From Pseudomonadota bacterium (GTDB taxonomy: Bacteria > Pseudomonadota > Gammaproteobacteria > Steroidobacterales > Steroidobacteraceae): 12,698 nucleotides of DNA. The notes under the pieces were generated by a model, which did no database searches, was not told where the DNA came from, and worked only from the letters and a program-made list of their open reading frames with translations. Shown one piece after another: positions 5,708 through 12,698 of this stretch. The stretch is taken from NCBI GenBank assembly GCA_021780395.1, contig JAJXYU010000052.1, forward strand, positions 1-12,698, read 5' to 3'. Every line of letters begins with the position of its first letter. The first letter of the stretch is position 1. Position numbers and translations under genes: made by a program.

Positions 5708-7771
5708 ATGAGTTCCACCGCCTTGCGCCGGCTGATCGCGCCGCGCAGCATCGCGCTGATCGGCGCGAGTGCCTGGACCGACGCCGTCGCCGCCGGCAGC
5801 CGCACGATCGGCTTCGCGGGTCCGATCTGGCGCGTGCACCCGACCCGACCGTCGACGCCGGACGCCCCGGTGGTTCGCTCGGTCGACGAATTGCCCGATG
5901 CGCCCGACGCGGCGTTCCTCGCGGTGCCGAACACCGAGGTGCCCGGAGTCGCGGCGGCGCTCGCGCGCCGCGGAACCGGCGGGTTCGTGTGCTTCAGCTC
6001 CGGCTTCTCGGAGACCGGCACCGAGCTCGGGCGGCAGTTGACCGCGGCACTGTGCGAGCGTGCTGGTGACCTGCCGTTCTTCGGCCCGAACTGCTACGGG
6101 TTCGTGAATTTCTTCGACCGCGTCGCGATGATGCCGGACCAGATCGTCGGCGCTTCGCCGGATCGCGGGGTCGCGATGATCTGCCAGAGCGGAACGCTCG
6201 CGCTCACGCTGATGTTCAACCAGCGATCGCTCCCGATCGGCTATCTGTTCTCGGTCGGCAACCAGACCCGCATCGCGGTCGAGGACCTGATCGAGACGCT
6301 CGCGCACGACCCACGGGTCACTGCGTTCGGCCTGTACCTCGAAGGGATCCAGGATCCGGCCCGCTTCGCGCGCGCCGCCGAGGTCGCACGGCGCGCGGGC
6401 AAGCCGATCGCGGCGATCAAGTCCGGCCGCACCGCTGCGGCCGCGAGGACCGCGCACAGCCACACCGGGGCGCTCGCCGGCGCCGACTCGGTGTTCGACG
6501 CATTCTGCCGGCAGGCCGGCATCGCCCGCTGCGACACCCTCGGCGCGCTGTGCGAGACCTTGAAGGTCTTCCACGTCGGCGGCCCGACCGGCGGCGGGAA
6601 GATCGCGATCATCGGCGCTTCCGGCGGCGACATGGCGATGACCGCCGACGTCGCGCGGGATCTGCCGATCGAGTTCCCGTCGATTCCGGCGCCTCAGGCC
6701 GAGCGTCTCGCGGCGCTGCTTGGCGATCGCGTGAGCATCGCGAATCCGTTCGACATGCACACGTACCTGTGGTTCGACCCGCCGGCCTTGCGCAAGGTGT
6801 TCGCGGCGGTGCTCGAGGGCGGGTACGACGCGGTCGGCTTCATGCTCGACTGTCCGCCGGACGGCAAGACCGATACCTCGGCCTTCGACGTGGTGATCGA
6901 CGAGTACATCGACGTCGCAGCCGGGGCCGGACCCCGCGTCGCGCTGCTCTCCTCGCTCCCGGAGACGATGGGCGAGCGGATCCGCGGCAAGTGCCTGCGC
7001 GGCGGCGTCGTGCCGCTGCAGGGCCTGCGCGAAGGTCTCGAAGCGCTGTCGGCGGCGGGAGCGGTCGGCCGCGCCTGGCGCGGCCCGGGCGTCGACCTGC
7101 GGATCCCGCGCCGGCGCATCGACGCGTCCCGCGCACGCGGATCGGACGAGCGGGACGGCAAGGCGGTCCTCGCACGCCACGGCGTCGCGATCCCGCGCAA
7201 CGCGGTCGCAACGCCCGCCGAGGCGGCCGACGCCGCCGCGGCGATCGGCTTCCCGGTCGTGATCAAGGCCCTGGCGGCAAACCTCGAGCACAAGACCGAG
7301 GTCGGCGGCGTGGTGCTCGACCTCCGCGACCACGCCGCGGCGACCGCGGCGGCGGCTCGCCTCGCCGCCCTGTCGGATTCGCTCCTCGTCGAGGAGATGA
7401 TCGTCGACGGGGTCGCCGAAGTCCTGGTCGGCGTGATCGTCGATCCGCAGTTCGGGCAGGTGCTCGTGCTCGGCGCGGGCGGCGTGCTCACGGAGTGGCT
7501 CGCCGACTCGGTTGCGCTGCTCCCGCCCTGGACCGACGAGACGATCCGGGACGCGCTCGCGCGCACCCGGGTCGCCCGCCTGCTCGCGGGGTACCGCGGC
7601 AAGCCGCCGGGCGACGTGGCCGCGCTGGTGGAGGCGATCCGGCGGGTCGGCGAATTCGCGGCGATGAACGTCGAACGGCTCGCCGAGATCGACGTCAATC
7701 CCTTGATCGTGAGACCGGTGGGCCGCGGAGTCGCGGCCGTCGACGCATTGATCCGTTGGACGGAGGAGTGA
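5708..7771 (+). CDS. ADP-forming acyl-CoA synthetase (acetate-CoA ligase-like), candidate gamma-butyrobetaine/carnitine CoA ligase
   Basis: Forms an acyl-CoA from acid, CoA and ATP, yielding ADP and phosphate through a phosphohistidine. The 687-residue protein is a fused alpha-beta type: CoA-binding Rossmann domain (about 1-125; IALIGAS at 15-21), two succinyl-CoA-ligase-like domains (about 150-460) with phosphoacceptor His252 in SHTGALAG (251-258), and an ATP-grasp domain (about 480-687) with FPVVIKAL (515-522), HKTEVGGV (528-535) and EIDVNPL (660-666). The start is uncertain: ATG at 5708 has GGGGA eight bases upstream, while ATG at 5699 overlaps the thioesterase stop as ATGA. Placed between betainyl-CoA and carnitinyl-CoA enzymes, it probably activates a trimethylammonium acid, replacing the AMP-forming CaiC of enterobacteria. 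The substrate is inferred from context only; propionate- or feruloyl-type activity is not excluded. Confidence 0.85.
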   Translation: MSSTALRRLIAPRSIALIGASAWTDAVAAGSRTIGFAGPIWRVHPTRPSTPDAPVVRSVDELPDAPDAAFLAVPNTEVPGVAAALARRGTGGFVCFSSGFSETGTELGRQLTAALCERAGDLPFFGPNCYGFVNFFDRVAMMPDQIVGASPDRGVAMICQSGTLALTLMFNQRSLPIGYLFSVGNQTRIAVEDLIETLAHDPRVTAFGLYLEGIQDPARFARAAEVARRAGKPIAAIKSGRTAAAARTAHSHTGALAGADSVFDAFCRQAGIARCDTLGALCETLKVFHVGGPTGGGKIAIIGASGGDMAMTADVARDLPIEFPSIPAPQAERLAALLGDRVSIANPFDMHTYLWFDPPALRKVFAAVLEGGYDAVGFMLDCPPDGKTDTSAFDVVIDEYIDVAAGAGPRVALLSSLPETMGERIRGKCLRGGVVPLQGLREGLEALSAAGAVGRAWRGPGVDLRIPRRRIDASRARGSDERDGKAVLARHGVAIPRNAVATPAEAADAAAAIGFPVVIKALAANLEHKTEVGGVVLDLRDHAAATAAAARLAALSDSLLVEEMIVDGVAEVLVGVIVDPQFGQVLVLGAGGVLTEWLADSVALLPPWTDETIRDALARTRVARLLAGYRGKPPGDVAALVEAIRRVGEFAAMNVERLAEIDVNPLIVRPVGRGVAAVDALIRWTEE

Positions 7772-7774
7772 ACG

Positions 7775-8566
7775 ATGTCCGAAGCGACGATGAAGGATGG
7801 CATCCGGACCGAGGCGCGTGGCGCGATCCTCGAGGTGACGATCGACCGCCCCAAGGCGAATGCGATCGATCTGGCGGCGAGCCGCCGCCTGAACGACGTC
7901 TTCAGCGCGTTCCGTGACGATCCGGCGCTGCGGGTCGCGATCGTGACCGGCGCCGGCGACCGGTTCTTCTGCCCGGGGTGGGATCTGAAGGCGGCCGCCG
8001 CCGGCGAGAAGTCCGACGAGGACTGGGGCGTCGGCGGGTTCGGCGGCTTGAACTACCCTCGCAACCTGAACAAGCCGCTGATCTCGGCGGTGAACGGGAT
8101 CGCCTGCGGCGGCGGCTTCGAGATCGTGCTCGGCACGGACATCATCGTGATGGAGGAGCACGCGAAGTTTGCGCTGCCGGAGATCAACGTCGGCGTGCTC
8201 GCCGATGCGGGCACGATCAAGTTGCCGCGTCGCATCCCCTACCACGTCGCGGTCGAGTTCCTGATGACCGGCCGCTGGATGGACGCGAACGAGGCGAAGC
8301 ACTGGGGCCTCGCGAATCACGTGGTGCCCAAGGGTCAGGCGGTCGCGAAGGCTCGCGAGATCGCGCAGCAACTCGCCGACGGCCCACCGCTGCTGTTCCC
8401 GGCGATCAAGCAGCTGATCCGCCGCACCGAGGCCGTCTCGGAGAACGAGGCGTTCCTGCTGCACGACGCGCTGGACGCGGTACAAAAGGTGATCCGTTCC
8501 GACGACCTGAAGGAAGGCACGCGCGCGTTCTCGGAGAAGCGCGAACCCCGCTGGACCGGGCGCTAA
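7775..8566 (+). CDS. caiD: Carnitinyl-CoA dehydratase/crotonobetainyl-CoA hydratase (CaiD-like)
   Basis: Crotonase-fold enzyme interconverting crotonobetainyl-CoA and L-carnitinyl-CoA. At 263 residues it matches the length of E. coli CaiD (261) and agrees with it, as I remember that sequence, over much of its length: ILEVTIDRPKANAID (18-32), RVAIVTGAGDRFF (53-65), GWDLKAAA (68-75), AVNGIACGGGFE (105-116), EKREPRWTGR at the C-terminus (CaiD ends in a very similar string). The two glutamates described for CaiD, Glu111 and Glu131, correspond to E116 and E136 here. GGAGGAG (7762-7768) lies six bases before the ATG, and the gap to the ligase gene is only 3 bp, so the two should be co-transcribed. 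It is the last gene before the convergent hairpin. General enoyl-CoA hydratase activity is possible but less likely. Confidence 0.9.
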   Translation: MSEATMKDGIRTEARGAILEVTIDRPKANAIDLAASRRLNDVFSAFRDDPALRVAIVTGAGDRFFCPGWDLKAAAAGEKSDEDWGVGGFGGLNYPRNLNKPLISAVNGIACGGGFEIVLGTDIIVMEEHAKFALPEINVGVLADAGTIKLPRRIPYHVAVEFLMTGRWMDANEAKHWGLANHVVPKGQAVAKAREIAQQLADGPPLLFPAIKQLIRRTEAVSENEAFLLHDALDAVQKVIRSDDLKEGTRAFSEKREPRWTGR

Positions 8567-8578
8567 TACCCGGTGTCC

Positions 8579-8635
8579 GAGCGAAGCGCTCCGAGACGAA
8601 GCAAGGCCCCGCTTCGCCTGCGGAGCGTCTCGCTC
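8579..8635. terminator. Long hairpin between convergent genes, probable bidirectional terminator
   Basis: The outer arms GAGCGAAGCGCTCC (8579-8592) and GGAGCGTCTCGCTC (8622-8635) pair at 12 of 14 positions. The inner arms CGAAGC (8597-8602) and GCTTCG (8611-8616) pair perfectly around an 8-base loop. The structure fills the gap between the caiD TAA (8564-8566) and the stop of the acyl-CoA dehydrogenase gene (complement of 8637-8639). There is no long T-run, so termination efficiency is uncertain. Confidence 0.55.
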
Positions 8636-8636
8636 G

Positions 8637-9800
8637 TCAGCCGCCGAGCGGGCGCAGCAGCGCGCGCGAGATGATCAGTCGCTGGATCTCGCTGGTCCCC
8701 TCCCAGATCCGCTCGATGCGTGCATCGCGCCAGATGCGCTCGAGCGGCAGGTCGCTCATCAGGCCCATCCCGCCGTGGATCTGCAAGGCCTCGTCCGCGA
8801 CCATTGCGAGCATCTCGCTCGCCTTCAGCTTCGCGATCGCCATGTCCATGTCGGTCGCGGTCTTCTGATCGTATTTCCACGCGGCGTGCAGTACCAGCAA
8901 CTCCGCCGCCCGCAACTCGGTCACCATGTCGGCGAGCTTGAAGCCGACCCCCTGGAACTTGCCGATCTTCTGGCCGAACTGCGTGCGCTCGGCGGCCCAC
9001 TGGGTCGCGAGATCGAGCGCCCGCTCGGCGCGGCCGAGGCAGGTCGCCGCGACCTGCAGGCGGGTCGCACCGAGCCAGCTGTTCGCGACCTCGAAGCCCC
9101 GGTGCACCTCGCCGAGGACCGCCGACTTCGGCACCCGACAATCGTTGAATTCGAGGATGCTGTTCGTGTAACCGCGATGCGAGACGTTGCGGTAGCCCGG
9201 GCGGATCGTGAAGCCGGGATGGCCCCGATCGATCAGGAACGCGGTGATCTTCTTGCGCACGCCATGGGTCCCCGTCTCCTCGCCCGACGCCGCGAACAGG
9301 ATCACGAAGTCGGAATGGTCGGCGTGACTGATGAAGTGCTTCGTGCCGTTGATCACGAAGTCCCCGCCCGAGAGAATCGCGGTGGTCTTCATCCCGCGGA
9401 CGTCGGAACCCGCGCCCGGTTCGGTCATCGCGAGGCACTCGACCCGCTCACCGCGCACCGCCGGCAGCAGGTAGCGCTCGCGTTGCTCGCCTTCGCAGGC
9501 GAGCAGGATGTTCGACGGACGTCCCACGCAGGACCAGTGCAAGGCGTAGTTGGTCGCGCCGAGCTCCTTCTCGTACAGGATCCACGCGACCGTGTCGAGC
9601 CCCGCGCCGCCGACCTCGGCCGGCATGTTCGCGGCGTAGAGTCCGGCGGCGATCGCCTTCGCCTTCAGCTGCGCGAGGAGTTCGTCGCGCAGGACGCCGG
9701 TCGCCTCGATCTCGGCTTCATGCGGATAGAGCTCCTTGCGCACGAAGTCCCGCGTGGTCTTGACGATGAGTTCCTGTTCTTCGGTCAGCGCAAAATCCAT
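8637..9800 (-). CDS. Acyl-CoA dehydrogenase, candidate gamma-butyrobetainyl-CoA dehydrogenase/crotonobetainyl-CoA reductase (CaiA-like role)
   Basis: FAD-dependent enzyme forming or reducing the alpha,beta double bond of an acyl-CoA. The 387 residues cover the whole family: N-terminal helical domain (MDFALTEEQELI), middle strand domain with LAMTEPGAGSDV, and C-terminal helices with RTQFGQKIG, IHGGMGLM and ERIWEGTSEIQR. E367 in WEGTSE aligns with the usual catalytic base of medium- and short-chain enzymes. GAGGAG lies eight bases upstream of the ATG, between it and the regulator stop 12 bp away, so it is the last gene of the minus-strand run. It is not a close match to the E. coli CaiA sequence as I recall it (which has a different C-terminal motif), so the substrate is inferred from the adjacent CaiD and carnitine genes. 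Electrons would pass to ETF, not encoded here. Confidence 0.83.
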   Translation of the reverse strand: MDFALTEEQELIVKTTRDFVRKELYPHEAEIEATGVLRDELLAQLKAKAIAAGLYAANMPAEVGGAGLDTVAWILYEKELGATNYALHWSCVGRPSNILLACEGEQRERYLLPAVRGERVECLAMTEPGAGSDVRGMKTTAILSGGDFVINGTKHFISHADHSDFVILFAASGEETGTHGVRKKITAFLIDRGHPGFTIRPGYRNVSHRGYTNSILEFNDCRVPKSAVLGEVHRGFEVANSWLGATRLQVAATCLGRAERALDLATQWAAERTQFGQKIGKFQGVGFKLADMVTELRAAELLVLHAAWKYDQKTATDMDMAIAKLKASEMLAMVADEALQIHGGMGLMSDLPLERIWRDARIERIWEGTSEIQRLIISRALLRPLGG

Positions 9801-9812
9801 TCCGATCGCTCC

Positions 9813-10436
9813 TCATGAATTCGCCGCTGCGCGCGTCTGCCGCGACTCGGCCCACGCACGCAGCATCTCGAGCTGTTGACGCAGTTGCGCGAGCTGGGCG
9901 GTCGCTGGCCAGTCGGCCGGACTCGTGACCGCGCTCGCGGTCAACCCGTTGATGAAGGTCACCGTCGACTTGAGCACCGTGTCGCGCACGGATTTCGGCC
10001 AGCGCGTCGACGCCGGCCAGTGTGCATCGAAGCAACGCGCGTACAGGCGCATGTACTCCCGGTGCACCCACGCGTTCAGACGGCGCAGCCGGCGATCCGC
10101 CGACACGTGGCCCCAGAAGGCCATCCAGAACGCACACTCGGTGTGGCGCTGCGCGTCGATCGGCAGCGTCTCCGCGAGCACGCTCAACAGATCGTCGACG
10201 CCGCGCTCGTGGCGGCGCATGAGGCGAGACTCGACCCGGCGCAGCATCAGCCGCAGGCTCGCGAGGATGATCTGCTGCTTCGAATCGTAGTAGTGCGCGA
10301 CCATCCCGGTCGTGTATCCCGCGGCTTTTGCGATCCTGGCGACCGTCGCGTGCTCGAAGCCGTGCTCGGAGACGACCTGGCAGGCGACCTGGGCGATCTG
10401 CTCGCGTCGCTCGGCATGGTCGACGATCTTCGGCAC
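9813..10436 (-). CDS. BetI/TetR-family transcriptional regulator
   Basis: A 207-residue one-domain-plus-ligand-domain TetR repressor. The HTH region (about 10-60) reads REQIAQVACQVVSEHGFE then VARIAKAAGYTTGMVAHYYD, closely BetI-like; the C-terminal half contains CAFWMAFWGH, like the ligand domain of BetI relatives. The GTG at 10436 is chosen because GGAGG (complement of 10442-10446) lies five bases before it and because TetR homology starts there, although the frame is open further upstream. It starts 16 bp after the dehydrogenase-thioesterase stop and ends 12 bp before the acyl-CoA dehydrogenase, so it lies inside the operon. It probably senses carnitine, a carnitine CoA ester or a related compound and autoregulates the operon. 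It is distinct from the BetI module at 1-900. Confidence 0.86.
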   Translation of the reverse strand: MPKIVDHAERREQIAQVACQVVSEHGFEHATVARIAKAAGYTTGMVAHYYDSKQQIILASLRLMLRRVESRLMRRHERGVDDLLSVLAETLPIDAQRHTECAFWMAFWGHVSADRRLRRLNAWVHREYMRLYARCFDAHWPASTRWPKSVRDTVLKSTVTFINGLTASAVTSPADWPATAQLAQLRQQLEMLRAWAESRQTRAAANS

Positions 10437-10452
10437 GGGCGCCTCCGTCGGA

Positions 10453-11937
10453 TCAGACGTTCCGGTCGCCGATGCGCCGCCCGGCCTGGACCGGCCGTGC
10501 GAGGCCCGCGTGCGCCTTCGCGATCCGGTCGAGCCGTGCGCGGACCGCCGTGCCGAGCGCCGCCGCCTTCGCCGCCGCGGTGTCGACGTGCAGGTGCATC
10601 TGCTCGCCGGTCGCGAGCAGTTCGCCGTCGGCGCGCCGGCGCAGCGCGTGGAACACGTGCAGGCGCTTCGCATCGGCCGCGAGCACCTGCGTCTCGACGC
10701 AGATGCCTTCCCCGGCCTTCACTTCCTTCAGGTACTTGATGTGCGTCTCGACGTCGTAGAACATCCGGCCGCCCTTGCGATAGCCCGCGTCGATCCCGAT
10801 CAGCCGGTACAGCACGTCCATCGCATCGCCGAACACGGTGAGGTACTGCGCGTCGGTCATGTGCGCGTTGTAGTCCACCCACTCCGGGCGCACGACGGTG
10901 TCGATGAGCCGCAGCGGCTTCGGCGCGTCGATGTCGAGCGCCTGCGCCGATTTCGCCGCGTCCGCGTACAGACGCTCTTCGAGCGCGCGCAGCGTCGATC
11001 CGGCACCGATGTCGTACTGGCGCAGCGCCTGCTGAACCGCCACCAGATAGTCGTCGCGCAGCCGCTCCAGTTCGCGGATCGACCGCCCCGCGGCCTGTGC
11101 CTGGGTCCCCTCGACCATGCGGTCGATCAGCGACTCGGTGAGCTCGGGCGCCTCGAGACGCGTCCACGGCCATTTCAGGCAAGGCCCGAATTGCGCGAGC
11201 ATGTGCCGCATCCCGGTCTCGCCGCCCGCGAGGTGGTAGATCAGGTTCGTGCCCATCGCAGCCCAGCGCAGTCCCGGACCGTAGATGATCGATTCGTCCA
11301 GCTCGCCGGTCGTCGCGGTTCCGTCGTTCACCATGTGCAGGATCTCGCGCCACAGCGCTTCCTGCAGCCGATCGGTCAGGTGTCCCGGCACCTCGCGGCG
11401 CACGGGCAGCGGGTGCATTCCGATGTAACGGAAGTACACGGCGGCCGCCTCGATCGTCGAGGCCGCGGTCGCCTTGCCGCCGACCAGTTCGACCAGCGGC
11501 AGGAGGTACACCGGGTTGAACGGGTGCGCGACGAGAAAGCGCTCCGGCGCGACCATGTCGCGCTGCAGATCGCTCGGCATCAGCCCCGACGTGCTCGACG
11601 CGATGATCACGTCGGGCGCCGCGTGGCGGCTCGCCTCCGCAAGGATCCGCTGCTTCAACGGCAGCTGCTCGGGGATGTTCTCCTGGATGAAATCGGCCCG
11701 CTCGGCCATTTCGCGCAGGTTCGTCGTGAAACTCAGGCGGCCCTTCGGCGGCAACGGAGCCGAGGTCAGTCGCGCGAGCGCCGGCTCGGCGTTCTCGACC
11801 GCGCCGCGCAGCCAGTTCTCCATTTCCGGCTTCACGTCCGACGCGATCACGTCGATGCCAAAGTGCAGCGCGCGCGCGGCCCAGCCGCCGCCGATCACGC
11901 CGGTCCCGAGGAGTCCGAGGGTCTTCACTTGTCTCAC
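10453..11937 (-). CDS. cdhA: L-carnitine dehydrogenase fused to a C-terminal betainyl-CoA thioesterase domain
   Basis: Oxidises L-carnitine to 3-dehydrocarnitine with NAD+. The 494-residue protein has two parts. Residues 1-320 resemble 3-hydroxyacyl-CoA dehydrogenases: Rossmann motif GTGVIG (11-16) with acidic D34 consistent with NAD+ use, SSTSG (114-118), HPFNP (138-142), and H138 with E150 at the spacing of the family's catalytic dyad. Residues 346-480 form a hotdog thioesterase (WVDYNAHMTD with Asp355; YLKEVK), which would hydrolyse betainyl-CoA after the BKACE step. Pseudomonas carnitine dehydrogenase is a shorter single-domain protein with a separate thioesterase; fused forms occur in other bacteria as I recall. 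Two GTG codons (11937, 11928) are possible starts; 11937 has AGGA eight bases upstream. First gene of the minus-strand operon. Confidence 0.88.
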   Translation of the reverse strand: MRQVKTLGLLGTGVIGGGWAARALHFGIDVIASDVKPEMENWLRGAVENAEPALARLTSAPLPPKGRLSFTTNLREMAERADFIQENIPEQLPLKQRILAEASRHAAPDVIIASSTSGLMPSDLQRDMVAPERFLVAHPFNPVYLLPLVELVGGKATAASTIEAAAVYFRYIGMHPLPVRREVPGHLTDRLQEALWREILHMVNDGTATTGELDESIIYGPGLRWAAMGTNLIYHLAGGETGMRHMLAQFGPCLKWPWTRLEAPELTESLIDRMVEGTQAQAAGRSIRELERLRDDYLVAVQQALRQYDIGAGSTLRALEERLYADAAKSAQALDIDAPKPLRLIDTVVRPEWVDYNAHMTDAQYLTVFGDAMDVLYRLIGIDAGYRKGGRMFYDVETHIKYLKEVKAGEGICVETQVLAADAKRLHVFHALRRRADGELLATGEQMHLHVDTAAAKAAALGTAVRARLDRIAKAHAGLARPVQAGRRIGDRNV

Positions 11938-11963
11938 GCGTGCGATCCTGGCCAGCGGCCGTG

Positions 11964-11992
11964 GTTTTATAATGTCATCAATATAATATAAA
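11964..11992 (-). promoter_or_regulatory. AT-rich promoter/operator island upstream of the carnitine dehydrogenase gene
   Basis: A 29-bp AT-rich block lies about 27 bp upstream of the likely dehydrogenase start. Arms TTATA (11967-11971) and TATAA (11982-11986) surround a 10-bp centre that contains GTCAT (11974-11978), like the dyad at 4248-4264. On the minus strand, TATAAA or TATATT could act as a -10 element. A shared regulator binding here and upstream of the cdhC-like gene is plausible. Confidence 0.42.
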
Positions 11993-12024
11993 GAGGGCGC
12001 GCTGGCCACCGGCCGACCGGCGCC
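11993..12024 (-). terminator. Possible intrinsic terminator of the PotA-like gene
   Basis: On the minus strand GGCGC (12024-12020) can pair with GCGCC (12000-11996), with an inner GGCC/GGCC stem (12014-12011 with 12007-12004) and a 3-base loop. It is followed by the pyrimidine-rich CTCTTTATATT. The stem has internal mismatches, so this is a weak call, but it is correctly placed downstream of the 12046 stop and before the dehydrogenase gene. Confidence 0.33.
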
Positions 12025-12045
12025 GCGCATCCCGCACCGCCGGCA

Positions 12046-12698
12046 TCAATCGCGCAGCAGGATCCCGGCGTCCGCGCTCCAGCACAGATACACCTCGTCG
12101 CTCCAGTCGATCGCCCATTCGGAGGTGCGACGCTCGTTCTGGGCGAACACGGTGACCAGCTTTCCGCTCGCGGTCTTGACCCGGTAGGTCGAGCGATTCC
12201 CGAGGTAGCCGAGCTCCCAGACCGTCCCCTTCAACTGGTTCACGCCGACCGCGTCCGTCGGCTGCTTGGACAGCTTGATCTTCTCCGGGCGCACCGACAG
12301 CCACACGCGATCGCCGCCGCCGTAGCGCCCGGGATCATCGACCAGGAGGTCCGATCCGGTCTCCGGGCAATGCAGCGTCACGTGGCCGCCGTCCTGATGG
12401 CGCACCGCCCCCTCGAACAGGTTCGTGGTGCCGACGAAATCGGCGACGAACCGGTTGGTCGGAAACTCGTAGATCTCGGCCGGGGCGCCGACCTGGAGCA
12501 CGCGCCCCTGGTTCATCACCGCGATCCGCGTGGACAGCGCCATTGCCTCGTCCTGGTCGTGGGTGACGAAGACGAACGTGATCCCGACCTGATACTGGAT
12601 GTTCATGAGCTCGAACTGCGTCTGCTCGCGCAACTTCTTGTCGAGCGCGCTCAGGGGTTCGTCGAGCAGCAGGACCTTCGGCCGGCGCATCAGCGCCC
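12046..12698 (-). CDS. PotA-like ABC transporter ATPase, C-terminal part (5' end outside window)
   Basis: About 217 C-terminal residues of a spermidine/putrescine-type ATPase, usually around 370 residues long. Visible are Walker B and D-loop VLLLDEPLSALD, the switch histidine in FVTHDQDEA, YEFPTNRFVADFVGTTN, and a C-terminal TOBE-like domain beginning around SVRPEKIKL. Walker A, Q-loop and signature motif lie beyond the right edge; the frame is open through the last base, so the Met at 12690 is internal. It likely belongs to a separate import operon (polyamine, or a quaternary-amine relative, given the locus) running toward this window. The family name reflects similarity, not a known substrate. 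Confidence 0.88.
   Translation of the reverse strand, partial: ALMRRPKVLLLDEPLSALDKKLREQTQFELMNIQYQVGITFVFVTHDQDEAMALSTRIAVMNQGRVLQVGAPAEIYEFPTNRFVADFVGTTNLFEGAVRHQDGGHVTLHCPETGSDLLVDDPGRYGGGDRVWLSVRPEKIKLSKQPTDAVGVNQLKGTVWELGYLGNRSTYRVKTASGKLVTVFAQNERRTSEWAIDWSDEVYLCWSADAGILLRD

Noticed and set aside
5396..8485. A stop-free minus-strand frame of about 1029 codons opposite the ligase and caiD genes.
   Set aside because: Its product is Arg/Asp/His-rich low-complexity sequence with no recognisable domain. It lies antisense to well-supported genes and is expected in GC-rich DNA, where stop codons are rare.
10247..12030. Further open frames overlapping the carnitine dehydrogenase gene on both strands.
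   Set aside because: The dehydrogenase-thioesterase frame explains the region with conserved motifs; the others are low-complexity shadows.
1..12698. Search by eye for CRISPR arrays, insertion sequences, phage genes, tRNA or rRNA genes, and toxin-antitoxin or defence systems.
   Set aside because: No spaced direct repeats, transposase motifs, terminal repeats, tRNA-like cloverleaves or rRNA signatures were seen; the window is fully accounted for by metabolic, transport and regulatory genes.

Overview
The window is GC-rich (roughly two thirds G+C by eye) except for three short AT-rich islands. It reads as a chromosomal catabolic locus of a Pseudomonadota bacterium; the sequence does not settle the class. 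All genes fit the uptake and breakdown of quaternary amines: choline, L-carnitine, probably gamma-butyrobetaine or crotonobetaine, and glycine betaine as the common product.

Layout. At the left edge, on the minus strand, one uninterrupted reading frame joins a BetI-type TetR repressor to the N-terminus of a BetB-type betaine aldehyde dehydrogenase and runs off the window. Diverging from it on the plus strand are an ABC importer made of a ChoX-like binding protein fused to a ProW-like permease, and its ProV-like ATPase (4-bp ATGA overlap). After a 115-bp gap holding an AT-rich inverted repeat comes a tight four-gene run: 3-dehydrocarnitine cleavage enzyme (BKACE, CdhC-like), hotdog thioesterase (CdhB-like), ADP-forming acyl-CoA synthetase and a CaiD-like carnitinyl-CoA dehydratase. 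A long hairpin separates this from a convergent minus-strand run: carnitine dehydrogenase fused to a second thioesterase, then a second BetI-like TetR regulator, then an acyl-CoA dehydrogenase. The right edge holds the C-terminal part of a PotA-like ABC ATPase.

How the genes may work together (inference from families and neighbourhood). The importer brings in a trimethylammonium compound. The ADP-forming ligase could make gamma-butyrobetainyl-CoA, the acyl-CoA dehydrogenase crotonobetainyl-CoA, and CaiD L-carnitinyl-CoA; a thioesterase would release carnitine. The dehydrogenase then gives 3-dehydrocarnitine, BKACE converts it with acetyl-CoA to betainyl-CoA and acetoacetate, and a thioesterase releases glycine betaine. 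This would be an aerobic degradative use of cai-type chemistry, with no CaiB CoA-transferase or AMP-forming CaiC in view.

Most notable are the BetI-BetB fusion (a repressor joined to an enzyme of the pathway it normally controls), the binding-protein-permease fusion, the two related thioesterase domains in one locus, and AT-rich inverted repeats at the putative promoters. No RNA genes, CRISPR arrays, insertion sequences or attachment sites were seen.
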